Part shown: piece by piece, positions 1 to 7,313 of the stretch
Layout: every line of letters starts with the position of its first letter
Numbering within the stretch: position 1 is the first letter of the stretch
NCBI GenBank assembly: GCA_023336855.1
Contig: JAMBLK010000086.1
Location: forward strand, 1 to 15,032
Reading direction: 5' to 3'
Source of the DNA: Actinomycetes bacterium
GTDB taxonomy: Bacteria > Actinomycetota > Acidimicrobiia > Spongiisociales > UBA5794
DNA: 15,032 nucleotides
The notes under the pieces: generated by a model
Databases searched by the model: none
What the model was told of the DNA's origin: nothing
Seen by the model: only the letters and a program-made list of their open reading frames with translations
Made by a program: the position numbers and the translations under genes

Positions 1-132
1 CTCAATGTCAGCGGCGTCATCGTTGCGATTTCCGTCACCGCTGCGGTGATCCTGCACGTAATGCTACGAATCGTTGACCACCATGGAGGTCAGTGGGTAC
101 CGTGGCTACGGGTTGACGAGGAGGCGATGTGA
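1..132 (+). CDS. C-terminal end of an unidentified membrane protein (5' truncated)
   Basis: The frame is open from the first base of the window to a TGA at 130-132 and encodes 43 residues. They begin with a hydrophobic stretch (VSGVIVAISVTAAVILHVML) that reads as one transmembrane helix, followed by a short polar tail ending in WLRVDEEAM. The stop overlaps the GTG start of the next gene (ATGTGA at 127-132), and a strong GAGGAGG ribosome site for that gene lies inside this tail at 118-124. The two genes are therefore very probably one operon and translationally coupled. The visible part carries no diagnostic motif, so I cannot name the protein. Its partner suggests a membrane-lipid or envelope role, but that is only inference from position. 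Confidence 0.7.
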   Translation, partial: LNVSGVIVAISVTAAVILHVMLRIVDHHGGQWVPWLRVDEEAM

Positions 133-1466
133 CGGCGCAACATACCGCATCGGGTTTGAGCCGGCGGGAGCGCGTTCTCAAGAACATCGCGATTCTCGCG
201 GTCCGGCTGGTCTACCGCAGCGTCGAGGTCCGGCAGCAACCGGGTGAGACGGCCAGCGGCCCGCAGCTCACCGTGTCGAACCACTTCGGCGGATTCGCAG
301 ACGCACTCATCCAGGCCTATGCCCTCGACCGGGTTCCACGTTTCATCGCTCGTGACGTCATCTGGCGAATCCCGATCGCGAAACAGATCATGGAGTTCGC
401 TCGCGCCATCCCTACCCATAAGCCGGAGGACAAGGGTCCGGCGGGCAATGATCAGATGTTCGGCTCCACGTATGAAGCCCTGGGGGAGGGCGATCTCATC
501 ATGATCTTCCCTGAGGGGATCACCGTCGATGATCCTTCGATGGCGAGGATCAAGACCGGTGCCGCCCGTATCGCTCTCGGAGCAAGAGCGAGCGGTGTAG
601 AAGGGATCCAGATCGTCCCGTCCGGCATCCACTATGACGACAAGGCATCACTCAGATCGAAGGTCTGGGTGAACGTCGGATTGGCCCTTGACCTCGACGC
701 GGAGATCGATCGGTATGCGCCACCGGGAACCCCACAGGACGCATCGAATCACGATGCAGTGCGAGCGCTGACGGCCGATATCGAGGAGCGTCTGAGGCGG
801 TCGGCCCCTAACTACGTCGACTGGGAGGAAGAACGCACGTTGTCAGAGGCCGCCGCAATCACATTGCGAACGGTGCCGGAAGCAACGCCCGACGTCGACT
901 ACGGCGATGAATCGGATCTGGCCAATCTCCTCTCGCAATGCTCTCCGGAAGCGAAGGCGTCGATCGCTTCAGCACTCGATCGGTATGTGGCCGACCTGGA
1001 TGCTGCCGGAATCAATGATCGACAGATGGCGACGTCCTATCAATCACGGAAGTCGTTCCTCGGTCGCATCGCGGGGAACATCATCGTCGGCCTGCTCCTG
1101 TTGCCGTTCGCCCTCGCCGGCCTCGTGATCAACTTCATCCCATTCGTGCTGCTGTGGCTCATCGGACGGCTGAAGCTCGATCCCGCCGTGGCGGCCACGG
1201 TGAAGCCCGGTGCCGCGATCCTGCTGATCTCGATCACCTGGGGGGTTGCCGGGTGGGCGGGGTGGACGTGGTCCGGCCTCGAAGGAGTCGCGGCCGTGCT
1301 CCTCGTCATGCCCCTCTATCTCTACGCACTGTTCGCGCTGGCCGAGCGCGGACGGCTCATCTGGCGAGCCTGGCGAGGCTGGTGGAGAGCGAGTCGGGGC
1401 GATCTCTACGACGGCATGCTCCAGGCCCGCCGTGCGGTGGTGGAGGCCGTGGTTGACGCGATGTAG
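129..1466 (+). CDS. PlsC-like lysophospholipid/glycerol-phosphate acyltransferase with C-terminal membrane domain
   Basis: The 445-aa protein carries the LPLAT acyltransferase signature: NHFGGFAD at residues 51-58 supplies the catalytic His52 and Asp58, FPEG at 127-130 is the glycerol-phosphate-binding motif, and VPSGIHY at 163-169 matches the later VPxGI block. Such enzymes move an acyl group from acyl-CoA or acyl-ACP to (lyso)glycerophosphate at the inner face of the membrane. The His-Asp spacing is HX5D, not the usual HX4D. With the FPEG...(K)TGAARIAL stretch this recalls the branch related to eukaryotic Gat/Gpt acyltransferases. Residues 310-349 and 360-404 form hydrophobic blocks that could be three or four membrane helices, followed by a basic amphipathic tail; E. 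coli PlsC has no such region. The GTG start is chosen because it has GAGGAGG four bases upstream and overlaps the previous stop. Exact substrate unknown. Confidence 0.85.
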   Translation: MTAQHTASGLSRRERVLKNIAILAVRLVYRSVEVRQQPGETASGPQLTVSNHFGGFADALIQAYALDRVPRFIARDVIWRIPIAKQIMEFARAIPTHKPEDKGPAGNDQMFGSTYEALGEGDLIMIFPEGITVDDPSMARIKTGAARIALGARASGVEGIQIVPSGIHYDDKASLRSKVWVNVGLALDLDAEIDRYAPPGTPQDASNHDAVRALTADIEERLRRSAPNYVDWEEERTLSEAAAITLRTVPEATPDVDYGDESDLANLLSQCSPEAKASIASALDRYVADLDAAGINDRQMATSYQSRKSFLGRIAGNIIVGLLLLPFALAGLVINFIPFVLLWLIGRLKLDPAVAATVKPGAAILLISITWGVAGWAGWTWSGLEGVAAVLLVMPLYLYALFALAERGRLIWRAWRGWWRASRGDLYDGMLQARRAVVEAVVDAM

Positions 1467-1471
1467 GAGAT

Positions 1472-1497
1472 CACTCCCGTTTCTTCGGAAGTGAGTG
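1472..1497 (+). terminator. Possible weak hairpin after the acyltransferase gene
   Basis: CACTC (1472-1476) and GAGTG (1493-1497) can pair around an inner TTC-TTCG-GAA hairpin (1481-1490), just after the acyltransferase stop. There is no T-tract, so this is not a convincing intrinsic terminator. It may simply help end the transcript at this convergent junction. Confidence 0.3.
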
Positions 1498-1527
1498 GGG
1501 TCGGGCAGGAAGGGGGAGACAGCGGGC

Positions 1528-1687
1528 AGTAGTACGCCATACATACGACGTAGTACGACCCCGGCTCAGAAGGGAGATGGCCGCTTCTCCAGGTGCTGTC
1601 GTAGTAGGTGAAGCGGATTCCGCACCAGCAGGGTTTCCGAGTAGTGGCACGGATTATGTCTTTCGTACTACGTCACTCGTACTACGT
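1528..1687. repeat. Cluster of CGTAGTACG / CGTACTACG inverted and direct repeats
   Basis: A 12-base sequence GACGTAGTACGA at 1547-1558 has its exact reverse complement TCGTACTACGTC at 1663-1674. The first 11 bases of that copy (TCGTACTACGT) recur in direct orientation at 1677-1687, 14 bp downstream. Partial copies are AGTAGTACG (1528-1536) and CGTAGTAGG (1600-1608). I see no similar motif elsewhere in the window. All copies lie in the 288-bp gap between two convergent genes, where no credible gene is present, so a promoter operator is not the obvious reading. They could be protein-binding sites, a remnant of a small palindromic element, or a long-stem transcript end (12-bp stem, about 104-base loop). 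No function is assigned. Confidence 0.7.
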
Positions 1688-1754
1688 ACGGTCCAAGCCT
1701 TCACCTGGCTCAGTTCGGACTCTTCGAGACACTCCGCCCAATTTCGAAGAACCA

Positions 1755-3620
1755 CTACTCGACAAGCTCCTTGCCGTCGGCGATCTTTGCTGCTCGTTCG
1801 ATCTCGGAACGCCGGAGCCGGGCCTCGATACTCGCCATCTGACCGTCGGTCACATCCGTCAAGCCGTACGCGACGCTCACGAACTGCGCCAAATCGGCCC
1901 GGTAATCGTGTCCGAGTGCCTTGAACTCGCCTGGTATCACGGTCGCAGCGTTCTTCGTATCGATCGCGGTCTGCCAGAACGTCACCGCGGGAACCCATTG
2001 CTGGGAACGCGACACGTTGGGAGGACGCTGATCTGCCGACCCGAGCCAGGTGGGTCGACGATATGCGATGTCGAGACCGAAGCGGGTGACCGGATCCTCG
2101 TAGTGATCGAGGAAGAAGTACCGGACTTCTGATCGGGCTTCGTTCGGCGTATCGCGGTACTCCTCGATCGATGCGAATCGTGCGAAGATCGAAGAATCGA
2201 TGCCGGGTCCACCGGCGAAGATCTGCCGCCGCCACTGGCCTGCGTACGGTGTCCCCGCCCACAGGGCCCGATTCACTCCGAGATCGTCCAGAACTGCTGT
2301 CCCACCACCGATGAACGCGCCCTGGCTCGCCTGTGCCCCGAGGCTCTCGCCGTAGAGAACGACCCGGGGTCGATCGGCCGGGTCCCGTTGGTTGAGTTCC
2401 CCGTTGATCGCATGGAGAAGGGCACCGTGCTGCTCGATCGCGAGCGGAATCTTCGATGTCGAGAGCATCGACGGCAGCGACCCGTACTGAATCGCGACGG
2501 AGGCGACGTCTCCGCGGGACAAATACTCGGCCGCTTCGACGGGGATGTAGTTGAAGTACCCGGTCCCTGCCGGGGATCCCACGACGAGGAGCGAACGATC
2601 GAATGCACCCGTTCTCTGCAGCTCTTCGATGGCGAGAGCAACCCGGGCTTCGATCGTGTCGGCCGACTCAACTCCGATGTAGACCCGAATGGCATCCTTG
2701 GAGCTGTCCTCGCCGAGTACTTCGTCGATCCGTGCAGCGGGTGACGCTTCGCTGACGAACCTGCGGCCCTGAAGTCCGAGCTCGTCGAATTGCACCGCAC
2801 TTCCCGGGCCACCACTGACGAGCCCGGTGGCGGGCGGCGCGGAGTAGCGCACTTCGGTGCTTCGATTCGATGCCGCGATCTTGCCGAGTAATTGCCCCAT
2901 GCCGAACTTCCCGGCGAGTACTGCGCCGCCACCGATCAACCCGTGCGTCAGAGGCATCCACATTGCTGCAGGGCCTCCGACCGCTCGACTCAACGCTGCT
3001 GCGGATGCGCTTGCCGCTTTCCTCTCGGCCATCACCGCGCCGCCGACAACGGTCGCAACACCGGTGCCCACCGCGAGCGTCCATGCAACGTCGGATCCAT
3101 CCGGCGAGATCCTCCCGCCGGTTCCGTACCGATCGAGCCGGTCCCTCAAGTAGAGGAACGCTCCACCGGCGAGCACAGCGGCGGCGGCTACTCCCGCAGC
3201 GCCTCCGGCGAGCCGTCCGTAGGGTCCCGCCGTGCGAACCCCGTGGCGGAGGACATTCGTAGCAAGAGCGGTTGTCGCAGCGTATGACCGCGCCCGAGCA
3301 GCTGTGACGGCGAGGGCTCCGGGACGAGAGGACTCGATCTTCGGGCCGATCGTTGAAACGAAGGTGGCCGCTGCGGCACCCGCAACGGCGTCGATGGCAA
3401 TCGGGGAGCGAACCGGGAGTCGCCCAATGACCTGGCTGTACCCACTGCCGACGAGATACCCGGATGCGATCGAACCTGCAACGACGAGAGCTTGGTCGGT
3501 GCGTGGGCGAACCATCAGAGACGGTTGGTTCGACTCGATCGCTGCGGCAGCGCCGAGGGCTAGACCGGTCTGAACGTGGGGCTTGGCAAGAAAAGAGAAG
3601 AGGGCTCGTGCAGGGTTCAC
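1755..3620 (-). CDS. Membrane-anchored alpha/beta hydrolase (Abhydrolase_9 type)
   Basis: This 621-aa protein has two parts. Residues 1-250 are Ala/Gly-rich with several hydrophobic stretches (about 15-28, 44-63, 74-92, 137-157, 178-197, 222-240), matching the membrane N-terminal domain usual for this family. Residues 280-600 are the catalytic domain, recognised from the blocks IRVYIGVESADTIEARVALA (311-330), VVGSPAGTGYFNYIPVEAAE (346-365) and GESLGAQ (424-430). Ser426 is the likely nucleophile; Asp505 or Asp509 in LDHYEDP and His571 in LGHDY are candidate triad partners. The family is widespread in actinobacteria, but to my knowledge its substrate is unknown; lipid or ester hydrolysis at the membrane is an inference. 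The GTG start has GAGGAAG about eight bases upstream. It is the last gene of a leftward run with a holin-like gene 81 bp upstream and a two-component system before that, suggesting envelope-stress control. Confidence 0.85.
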   Translation of the reverse strand: MNPARALFSFLAKPHVQTGLALGAAAAIESNQPSLMVRPRTDQALVVAGSIASGYLVGSGYSQVIGRLPVRSPIAIDAVAGAAAATFVSTIGPKIESSRPGALAVTAARARSYAATTALATNVLRHGVRTAGPYGRLAGGAAGVAAAAVLAGGAFLYLRDRLDRYGTGGRISPDGSDVAWTLAVGTGVATVVGGAVMAERKAASASAAALSRAVGGPAAMWMPLTHGLIGGGAVLAGKFGMGQLLGKIAASNRSTEVRYSAPPATGLVSGGPGSAVQFDELGLQGRRFVSEASPAARIDEVLGEDSSKDAIRVYIGVESADTIEARVALAIEELQRTGAFDRSLLVVGSPAGTGYFNYIPVEAAEYLSRGDVASVAIQYGSLPSMLSTSKIPLAIEQHGALLHAINGELNQRDPADRPRVVLYGESLGAQASQGAFIGGGTAVLDDLGVNRALWAGTPYAGQWRRQIFAGGPGIDSSIFARFASIEEYRDTPNEARSEVRYFFLDHYEDPVTRFGLDIAYRRPTWLGSADQRPPNVSRSQQWVPAVTFWQTAIDTKNAATVIPGEFKALGHDYRADLAQFVSVAYGLTDVTDGQMASIEARLRRSEIERAAKIADGKELVE

Positions 3621-3701
3621 AGTGATCTTCCTCAGAGGCGGCTAGGACTAGAGAGAGACAGCGATCCCCCTCTCCCAGCACGATACTCGTTGGGGTGTCG
3701 C

Positions 3702-4055
3702 TCAGCCCCGGCTGAAGAGATTGAGGATCGATCCGACAACGGTGAGAACGAACCCTCCCAGCAGTGCGGCCCAGATCGAATCTGCGGTCAGTCCGACGTC
3801 GGCATCTTTGGCGATCCAGATGGCGAGGGTCATCAGCCCGACGTTGATGACAAGAGTGAACAGACCGAGCGTGAGAAACCGGATGGGGATTGAGAGGAAC
3901 TTCGCGACAGGCTTGATGGTCGCGTTGATGAGACCGATAACGGCGCCGAATAGGAGCCAGCGCCACCACTCCCCGGAGTAGCTGAGGCCGGGAACGAGCC
4001 ACACCGTCAACCACGCTGCAGCAGCACCGATCGCGACTCTGAGGAGCAGTTGCAT
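3702..4055 (-). CDS. Phage holin family 4 / YvlD-like small membrane protein
   Basis: The 117-aa protein is almost entirely hydrophobic, with about four helices (near 3-24, 30-50, 60-84 and 92-114). It shows features of the holin_4_2/YvlD family: a short N-terminal helix ending WLVPGLSYSG, then the conserved LLFGAVIGLINATIKP block (34-49) and LTLGLFTLVINVGLM (61-75). Despite the family name these are usually chromosomal proteins. In Bacillus subtilis the relative yvlD shares an operon with the PspC-like yvlC, which fits this position downstream of a PspC-domain kinase and its regulator (53 bp after the regulator). Biochemical function is unknown; a role in membrane stress is inferred. No phage genes are nearby. 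A weak purine-rich stretch (AGGTAGAGC) precedes the ATG. Confidence 0.85.
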   Translation of the reverse strand: MQLLLRVAIGAAAAWLTVWLVPGLSYSGEWWRWLLFGAVIGLINATIKPVAKFLSIPIRFLTLGLFTLVINVGLMTLAIWIAKDADVGLTADSIWAALLGGFVLTVVGSILNLFSRG

Positions 4056-4108
4056 GATGCTCTACCTAACGCCGGAGAGCCCGTGATGCGTTCCCGATTG
4101 CTGCCCGC

Positions 4109-4741
4109 TCAAACGATCCGCCGCTCCGTCGCCCAACGAGCCAGTTCGTGACGGTTCGACAGTTGGAGCTTTCGGAGTACCGCGGAGACGTGGGTCTCGA
4201 CGGTCTTGACAGAGATCGAGAGGCGAGTGGCGACCTGCTTGTAGGCGTAGCCCCGTGCGATCTGGCGCAACACCTCCCGTTCTCGCGGTGTCAAGCGATC
4301 GAGCTCGGGGTCGGTCTCGACGGGAACGGTGTCGGAGAAGGCATCGAGTACGAATCCGGCGAGTTTCGGCGAGAATACGGCATCACCGGCAGCGACGCGC
4401 TCGATGGCGTCGGCGAGTGCATCGGGTTCGATGGACTTCGTCACGTAACCGCGGGATCCCGCTCGAATCATCGCGATCACGTCCTCCGGGGCGTCCGAGA
4501 CTGAGAGGGCGAGGAAGCGGATGTCGGGGTTCGTCTGGAGCACGTTGGCAACCACGGAGATCCCGCCGCCGCCCGGCATGTGGACGTCGACCATCACGAC
4601 GTCGGGACGACCCTTCCGGATGCCGTCGATGGCACCGTCCACGTCCGTCGACCAGCCACAGACGTCGAAGCGTTCGGAGAGTTCGGCTCGAACGCCGCTC
4701 AAGAACAACTCATGGTCATCGACGAGATAGATAGTGGTCAT
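4109..4741 (-). CDS. NarL/LuxR-type response regulator paired with the PspC histidine kinase
   Basis: The 210-aa protein has a receiver domain at 1-118: acidic pocket at Asp8/Asp9 (LVDDHELF), phospho-acceptor Asp52 in VMVDVHMPGGGG, Ser80/Ser82 switch positions, and Lys102 in YVTKSIE. A LuxR-type helix-turn-helix follows at about 149-205 (LTPREREVLRQIARGYAYKQ and ISVKTVETHVSAVLRKLQLS). It is therefore a DNA-binding transcription factor activated by phosphorylation. Its ATG overlaps the kinase stop by four bases (ATGA on the minus strand), so the pair is translationally coupled and is almost certainly a cognate two-component system. Regulators of this family bind pairs of heptamers; a 7-2-7 palindrome in the divergent promoter region (6024-6039) is the obvious candidate target, which would imply autoregulation and control of the rightward PspC/LiaF-like gene. 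Confidence 0.95.
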   Translation of the reverse strand: MTTIYLVDDHELFLSGVRAELSERFDVCGWSTDVDGAIDGIRKGRPDVVMVDVHMPGGGGISVVANVLQTNPDIRFLALSVSDAPEDVIAMIRAGSRGYVTKSIEPDALADAIERVAAGDAVFSPKLAGFVLDAFSDTVPVETDPELDRLTPREREVLRQIARGYAYKQVATRLSISVKTVETHVSAVLRKLQLSNRHELARWATERRIV

Positions 4742-5964
4742 AGGGATTCCGATCGTAGATGAATCTCGGTGCCTTCTCCTGTCCGTGAGATCACGGTTGC
4801 CTCGCCACCGGCTCTGGCCATCCTGGCGATGATCGACTCAGAGATCCCTCTCCGTTGCTCCAGGACATCGTCGGGATCGAAACCGGAGCCCTGATCTGTG
4901 ATCCAGGCTTCCACAGCGTCTTGCGAACACTCGACATACACGGAGATGGTCCGAGCCCCGGAATGCTCGGCGGCGTTCGCCATCGCTTCCGCAGCAGACG
5001 CCACCAGGGGTACGGTCGCGTCGTCGAGGCTGCGGTCACCGACCACAACTACTTCGACAGGAATATCGAAGTCTGACTCGACCTTTGCTGCGGCCGCTGC
5101 GAAGGCCTCGCCGACGGTGCCCCCGTTCGTCGGGTCTGTCGGTTCGAACAACCATGCCCGGAGATCACGCTCCTGTGCCCTGGCGAGAGTCGTCATTCGT
5201 TGGGGATCATCGCTCCGCTGGATCAACGCCAGAGTCTGGAGAACGGAGTCGTGGAGATGAGCTGCCATGTCGGCCCGCTCCTCGGAGCGAATCCTTGCCC
5301 TGCGTTCCTCCCCGAGATCTTCGAAGAGACCCAGCATCCAGGGGCCGAACAGCAGCATGAATCCAGCAGCCGTGATGAGAACGGCTACTGCCACAGGTCC
5401 GAGTGCCTGGAAAGAGTCGAGAGAGGTGAGCACTACGACGATGCCGACTGCCATCAGGCCGACGCCCACGATGATCTGCGTGCGACTCGTGCTGGGGCCA
5501 TCACCCACCGGTTTTGCGAATCGGGACATTCGATCACGGGACTCCACGCTCGAACGATCCCATACGAGGGCAGAGCCGAAGATGAAGAGGGCCGCCGGCC
5601 AGACGATTGGACCGAACCAGAGTCCGACGCCGTCGAGAACAAAGAGCAGGGCGAGGAAACCGAGAGAGAGGCCAACTTGTTGCGGTGCGGTCGGTGGTTG
5701 ATCGGCCACGATCATCGATTCGTACTGTGTCTCATCGGGCACCGTCAGCCATCCGGCGAGATAGCAGATGATGCCGAATCCTCCGGCCAAGGTGAGCGTG
5801 ATGAAGGCGGCACGGACGAAGACCGTGGGAACGCCGAGACGAGCGGCGATTCCCCCGGCCAGGCCGGCGACGATCCGATCATGGGTTGAACGAGTTAGAC
5901 GACCGCGGAAGACCTGGAAACGCTCGGCCGATTGATTCGGAGCTGATTCGTCTTCGGTGATCAT
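4738..5964 (-). CDS. PspC-domain sensor histidine kinase (HisKA_3 / DesK-LiaS-like)
   Basis: Residues 19-78 form a PspC domain (THDRIVAGLAGGIAARLGV and a helix ending YLAGWLTVPDE). Four more hydrophobic segments follow (about 97-113, 116-134, 162-181, 187-212). The cytoplasmic kinase part has the dimerisation/phospho-acceptor motif AAHLHDSVLQTLALIQR, with His238 as the likely phosphorylated residue, then an HATPase domain with Asn330 (ANAAEHS), DQGSGFD (357-363), RRGIS (371-375) and GEGTEI (396-401). The architecture is that of an intramembrane-sensing kinase; PspC is known from phage-shock and envelope-stress systems. It overlaps the response regulator gene by four bases. No Shine-Dalgarno is visible before the ATG. 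Its start lies about 60 bp from a palindromic candidate operator shared with a divergent gene that also encodes a PspC domain. The inducing signal is unknown. Confidence 0.95.
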   Translation of the reverse strand: MITEDESAPNQSAERFQVFRGRLTRSTHDRIVAGLAGGIAARLGVPTVFVRAAFITLTLAGGFGIICYLAGWLTVPDETQYESMIVADQPPTAPQQVGLSLGFLALLFVLDGVGLWFGPIVWPAALFIFGSALVWDRSSVESRDRMSRFAKPVGDGPSTSRTQIIVGVGLMAVGIVVVLTSLDSFQALGPVAVAVLITAAGFMLLFGPWMLGLFEDLGEERRARIRSEERADMAAHLHDSVLQTLALIQRSDDPQRMTTLARAQERDLRAWLFEPTDPTNGGTVGEAFAAAAAKVESDFDIPVEVVVVGDRSLDDATVPLVASAAEAMANAAEHSGARTISVYVECSQDAVEAWITDQGSGFDPDDVLEQRRGISESIIARMARAGGEATVISRTGEGTEIHLRSESL

Positions 5965-6010
5965 GCAGGAGTGATGTTGTCACACGGTGGGACGACTCAC
6001 AACCGGTGAC

Positions 6011-6041
6011 AACCCTGAGATGTCCCTGAGACCTCAGGGTT
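6011..6041. promoter_or_regulatory. Candidate response-regulator operator: 7-2-7 palindrome plus extra half-site
   Basis: CCCTGAG (6024-6030), AC, CTCAGGG (6033-6039) is a perfect inverted repeat of heptamers with a 2-bp centre. A further direct copy, AACCCTGAG, lies at 6011-6019, its CCCTGAGA exactly 11 bp (about one helical turn) upstream of the first; that copy also forms a 9-bp inverted repeat with CTCAGGGTT (6033-6041). Inverted heptamers two bases apart are the classical geometry bound by NarL-family regulators. The site sits between the divergent kinase/regulator operon and the PspC/LiaF-like gene, centred about 64 bp before the rightward start codon and about 67 bp before the leftward one. 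Binding by the adjacent regulator is inference. Confidence 0.6.
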
Positions 6042-6083
6042 CGACCAGGAGGATTCCCGATTCCGCTCGGTGCGTACGGGTTG

Positions 6084-6089
6084 CATGAT
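6084..6089 (+). promoter_or_regulatory. -10 element of a probable leaderless promoter for the PspC/LiaF-like gene
   Basis: CATGAT ends six bases before the ATG at 6096, so transcription would begin at or next to the start codon. No Shine-Dalgarno is present. The -35 region (about 6061-6066, TTCCGC) is poor, which fits a promoter needing an activator, and the palindromic operator lies just upstream. The same hexamer-to-ATG spacing occurs at two other genes in the window. Confidence 0.45.
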
Positions 6090-6095
6090 GGGTCC

Positions 6096-7310
6096 ATGAG
6101 CAATTCAACCCACTCCACAAATCGGCTGCTGCGCCGACCGATCGAGGGCCGAGCATTCGCAGGCGTCGCCGCCGGCCTCGGGCAGCGATTCGACATCAGC
6201 CCCACCTGGTTCAGAGTGGCCTTCGTGCTGATGACGGTATTCGGCGGTATCGGCCTCGTGCTGTACGCCCTCGGCTGGCTCCTCATCCCTGAAGAAGGGA
6301 GCGATGAACCGATCATCGCCCAATGGCTCACCGGTTTCGACACGTCGAACACGGGGATGGTCGTCGGGGTTGTGCTGGTCGGCGTAGCGGCCGTCATCCT
6401 GGCTTCGAGTCTCCATCTGATCTCTGGGAAGTTCGTGTTCGCGGGAATCCTCCTCGTGATCGGTGTCCTGTTGTACCGAGGTGATCTCGATCGCAGATCC
6501 GGTCCGCCGGACGGCGAGGGCAGGGAGGATCTATCGAGCACCCACAGCGGCGAGCCCACCGATGACGTCCCGGCGGATGGTGAACCGATCGTCGCCGATG
6601 TCGTCTCTACACAGACGAACGTCGAACCGAGGGTCGCGACGCCGCCACGTCCCGTTCGCCCATCCCGACCGAAATCGATCCTCGGACGGCTGACGGTAGC
6701 GGCGACCCTGATAGCGGTCGGTGGCCTCGCCACCCTCGACGCCGCGGGCGCCCTCTTCCCAGATCCTGTTCACTACGTCGCCGTCACCGTTGGGGTTCTC
6801 GGAGCGGGACTGCTGGCCGGGACGCTCTTCGGCCGGGCCCGTTGGCTCATCGTCGTCGGACTGCTCCTTATGCCCGTGCTCTTCCTTGCGAGCGTCGGCC
6901 CCACGTGGTCGATCAGCGGCGAAGCCGGCGAGCGGTACATCCGTGTCGATACCATCCAGGACCTCGAGCGGGTCAACTTCGAATACGATCACGGCGCCGG
7001 GGTCCTCGAAATCGATCTCCGTTCGTTCCAGCCGCCGACTGCCACCGAGGGTATCTATCCGATTCCGATCGATGCGAAGATCGGCGCAGGAGAGATAAGA
7101 ATCTGGTTGCCGAAGCCTGCGAGTGCGATCGTGCACGGCAAGGTAGGGATCGGCTCGGTCGATATCCTCGGCCACCAGAGCGCAGGACTCGGTGTCTCTC
7201 GCACAGAAGAGACGCTTTCGCCCGGAGGTGACTGGATGTTCACCATCGAGGCGAACGCCGGTGTCGGCTCCATCGTTGTCAATGATTCCGCAATCCGCTG
7301 GGAGGGATAG
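6096..7310 (+). CDS. PspC-domain membrane protein with LiaF-like C-terminal domain
   Basis: The 404-aa protein starts with a PspC domain (residues 12-66: RRPIEGRAFAGVAAGLGQRF, then a helix ending LGWLLIPEE). Two or three helices follow (86-106, 112-127), then a Pro/Asp-rich cytoplasmic linker (130-195), three more helices (199-219, 226-244, 249-268), and a soluble beta-rich domain (290-402) with repeated GAG/GIG turns (HGAGVLEIDL, KIGAGEIRIWLP, KVGIGSVDILG, NAGVGSIVVND). This end matches the LiaF/DUF2154 domain. In Bacillus, LiaF restrains the LiaRS cell-wall-stress system. Here the protein is divergent from a LiaS-like kinase and regulator, so it is a good candidate for their partner or modulator. 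I chose ATG 6096 because a -10 hexamer sits six bases upstream; an in-frame TTG at 6081 is less likely. Strong annotation, inferred role. Confidence 0.88.
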   Translation: MSNSTHSTNRLLRRPIEGRAFAGVAAGLGQRFDISPTWFRVAFVLMTVFGGIGLVLYALGWLLIPEEGSDEPIIAQWLTGFDTSNTGMVVGVVLVGVAAVILASSLHLISGKFVFAGILLVIGVLLYRGDLDRRSGPPDGEGREDLSSTHSGEPTDDVPADGEPIVADVVSTQTNVEPRVATPPRPVRPSRPKSILGRLTVAATLIAVGGLATLDAAGALFPDPVHYVAVTVGVLGAGLLAGTLFGRARWLIVVGLLLMPVLFLASVGPTWSISGEAGERYIRVDTIQDLERVNFEYDHGAGVLEIDLRSFQPPTATEGIYPIPIDAKIGAGEIRIWLPKPASAIVHGKVGIGSVDILGHQSAGLGVSRTEETLSPGGDWMFTIEANAGVGSIVVNDSAIRWEG

Positions 7311-7313
7311 CCC

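Noticed and set aside
507..516. Another CCCTGAGG-type palindrome (CCCTGAGGGG) that might be a second operator copy
   Set aside because: It encodes the FPEG motif of the acyltransferase, lacks the 7-2-7 spacing and lies deep inside a gene.
1528..1687. CRISPR-like array from the repeated CGTACTACG units
   Set aside because: Units are only 9-12 bp, orientations are mixed and spacings irregular; there are no cas genes.
1608..2132. Rightward open frame of 174 codons (and another from 1577) crossing the repeat cluster
   Set aside because: Most of it lies opposite the well-supported catalytic domain of the hydrolase gene, it has no recognisable domain, and it lacks a good ribosome site.
3702..3715. 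TCAGCC-CC-GGCTGA palindrome at the end of the holin-like gene
   Set aside because: Only a 6-bp stem with a two-base centre and no T-tract; it is largely coding sequence plus the stop codon, so I did not call it a terminator.
2668..4014. Long leftward open frame of 448 codons
   Set aside because: It is a shifted frame of the hydrolase and holin-like genes; its product is an Arg/Ser/Cys-rich string without domains, typical of GC-rich shadow frames.
3702..4055. Prophage or lysis cassette suggested by the holin-family protein
   Set aside because: The family is mainly chromosomal (YvlD-like), and no endolysin, capsid, integrase or other phage gene is in the window.
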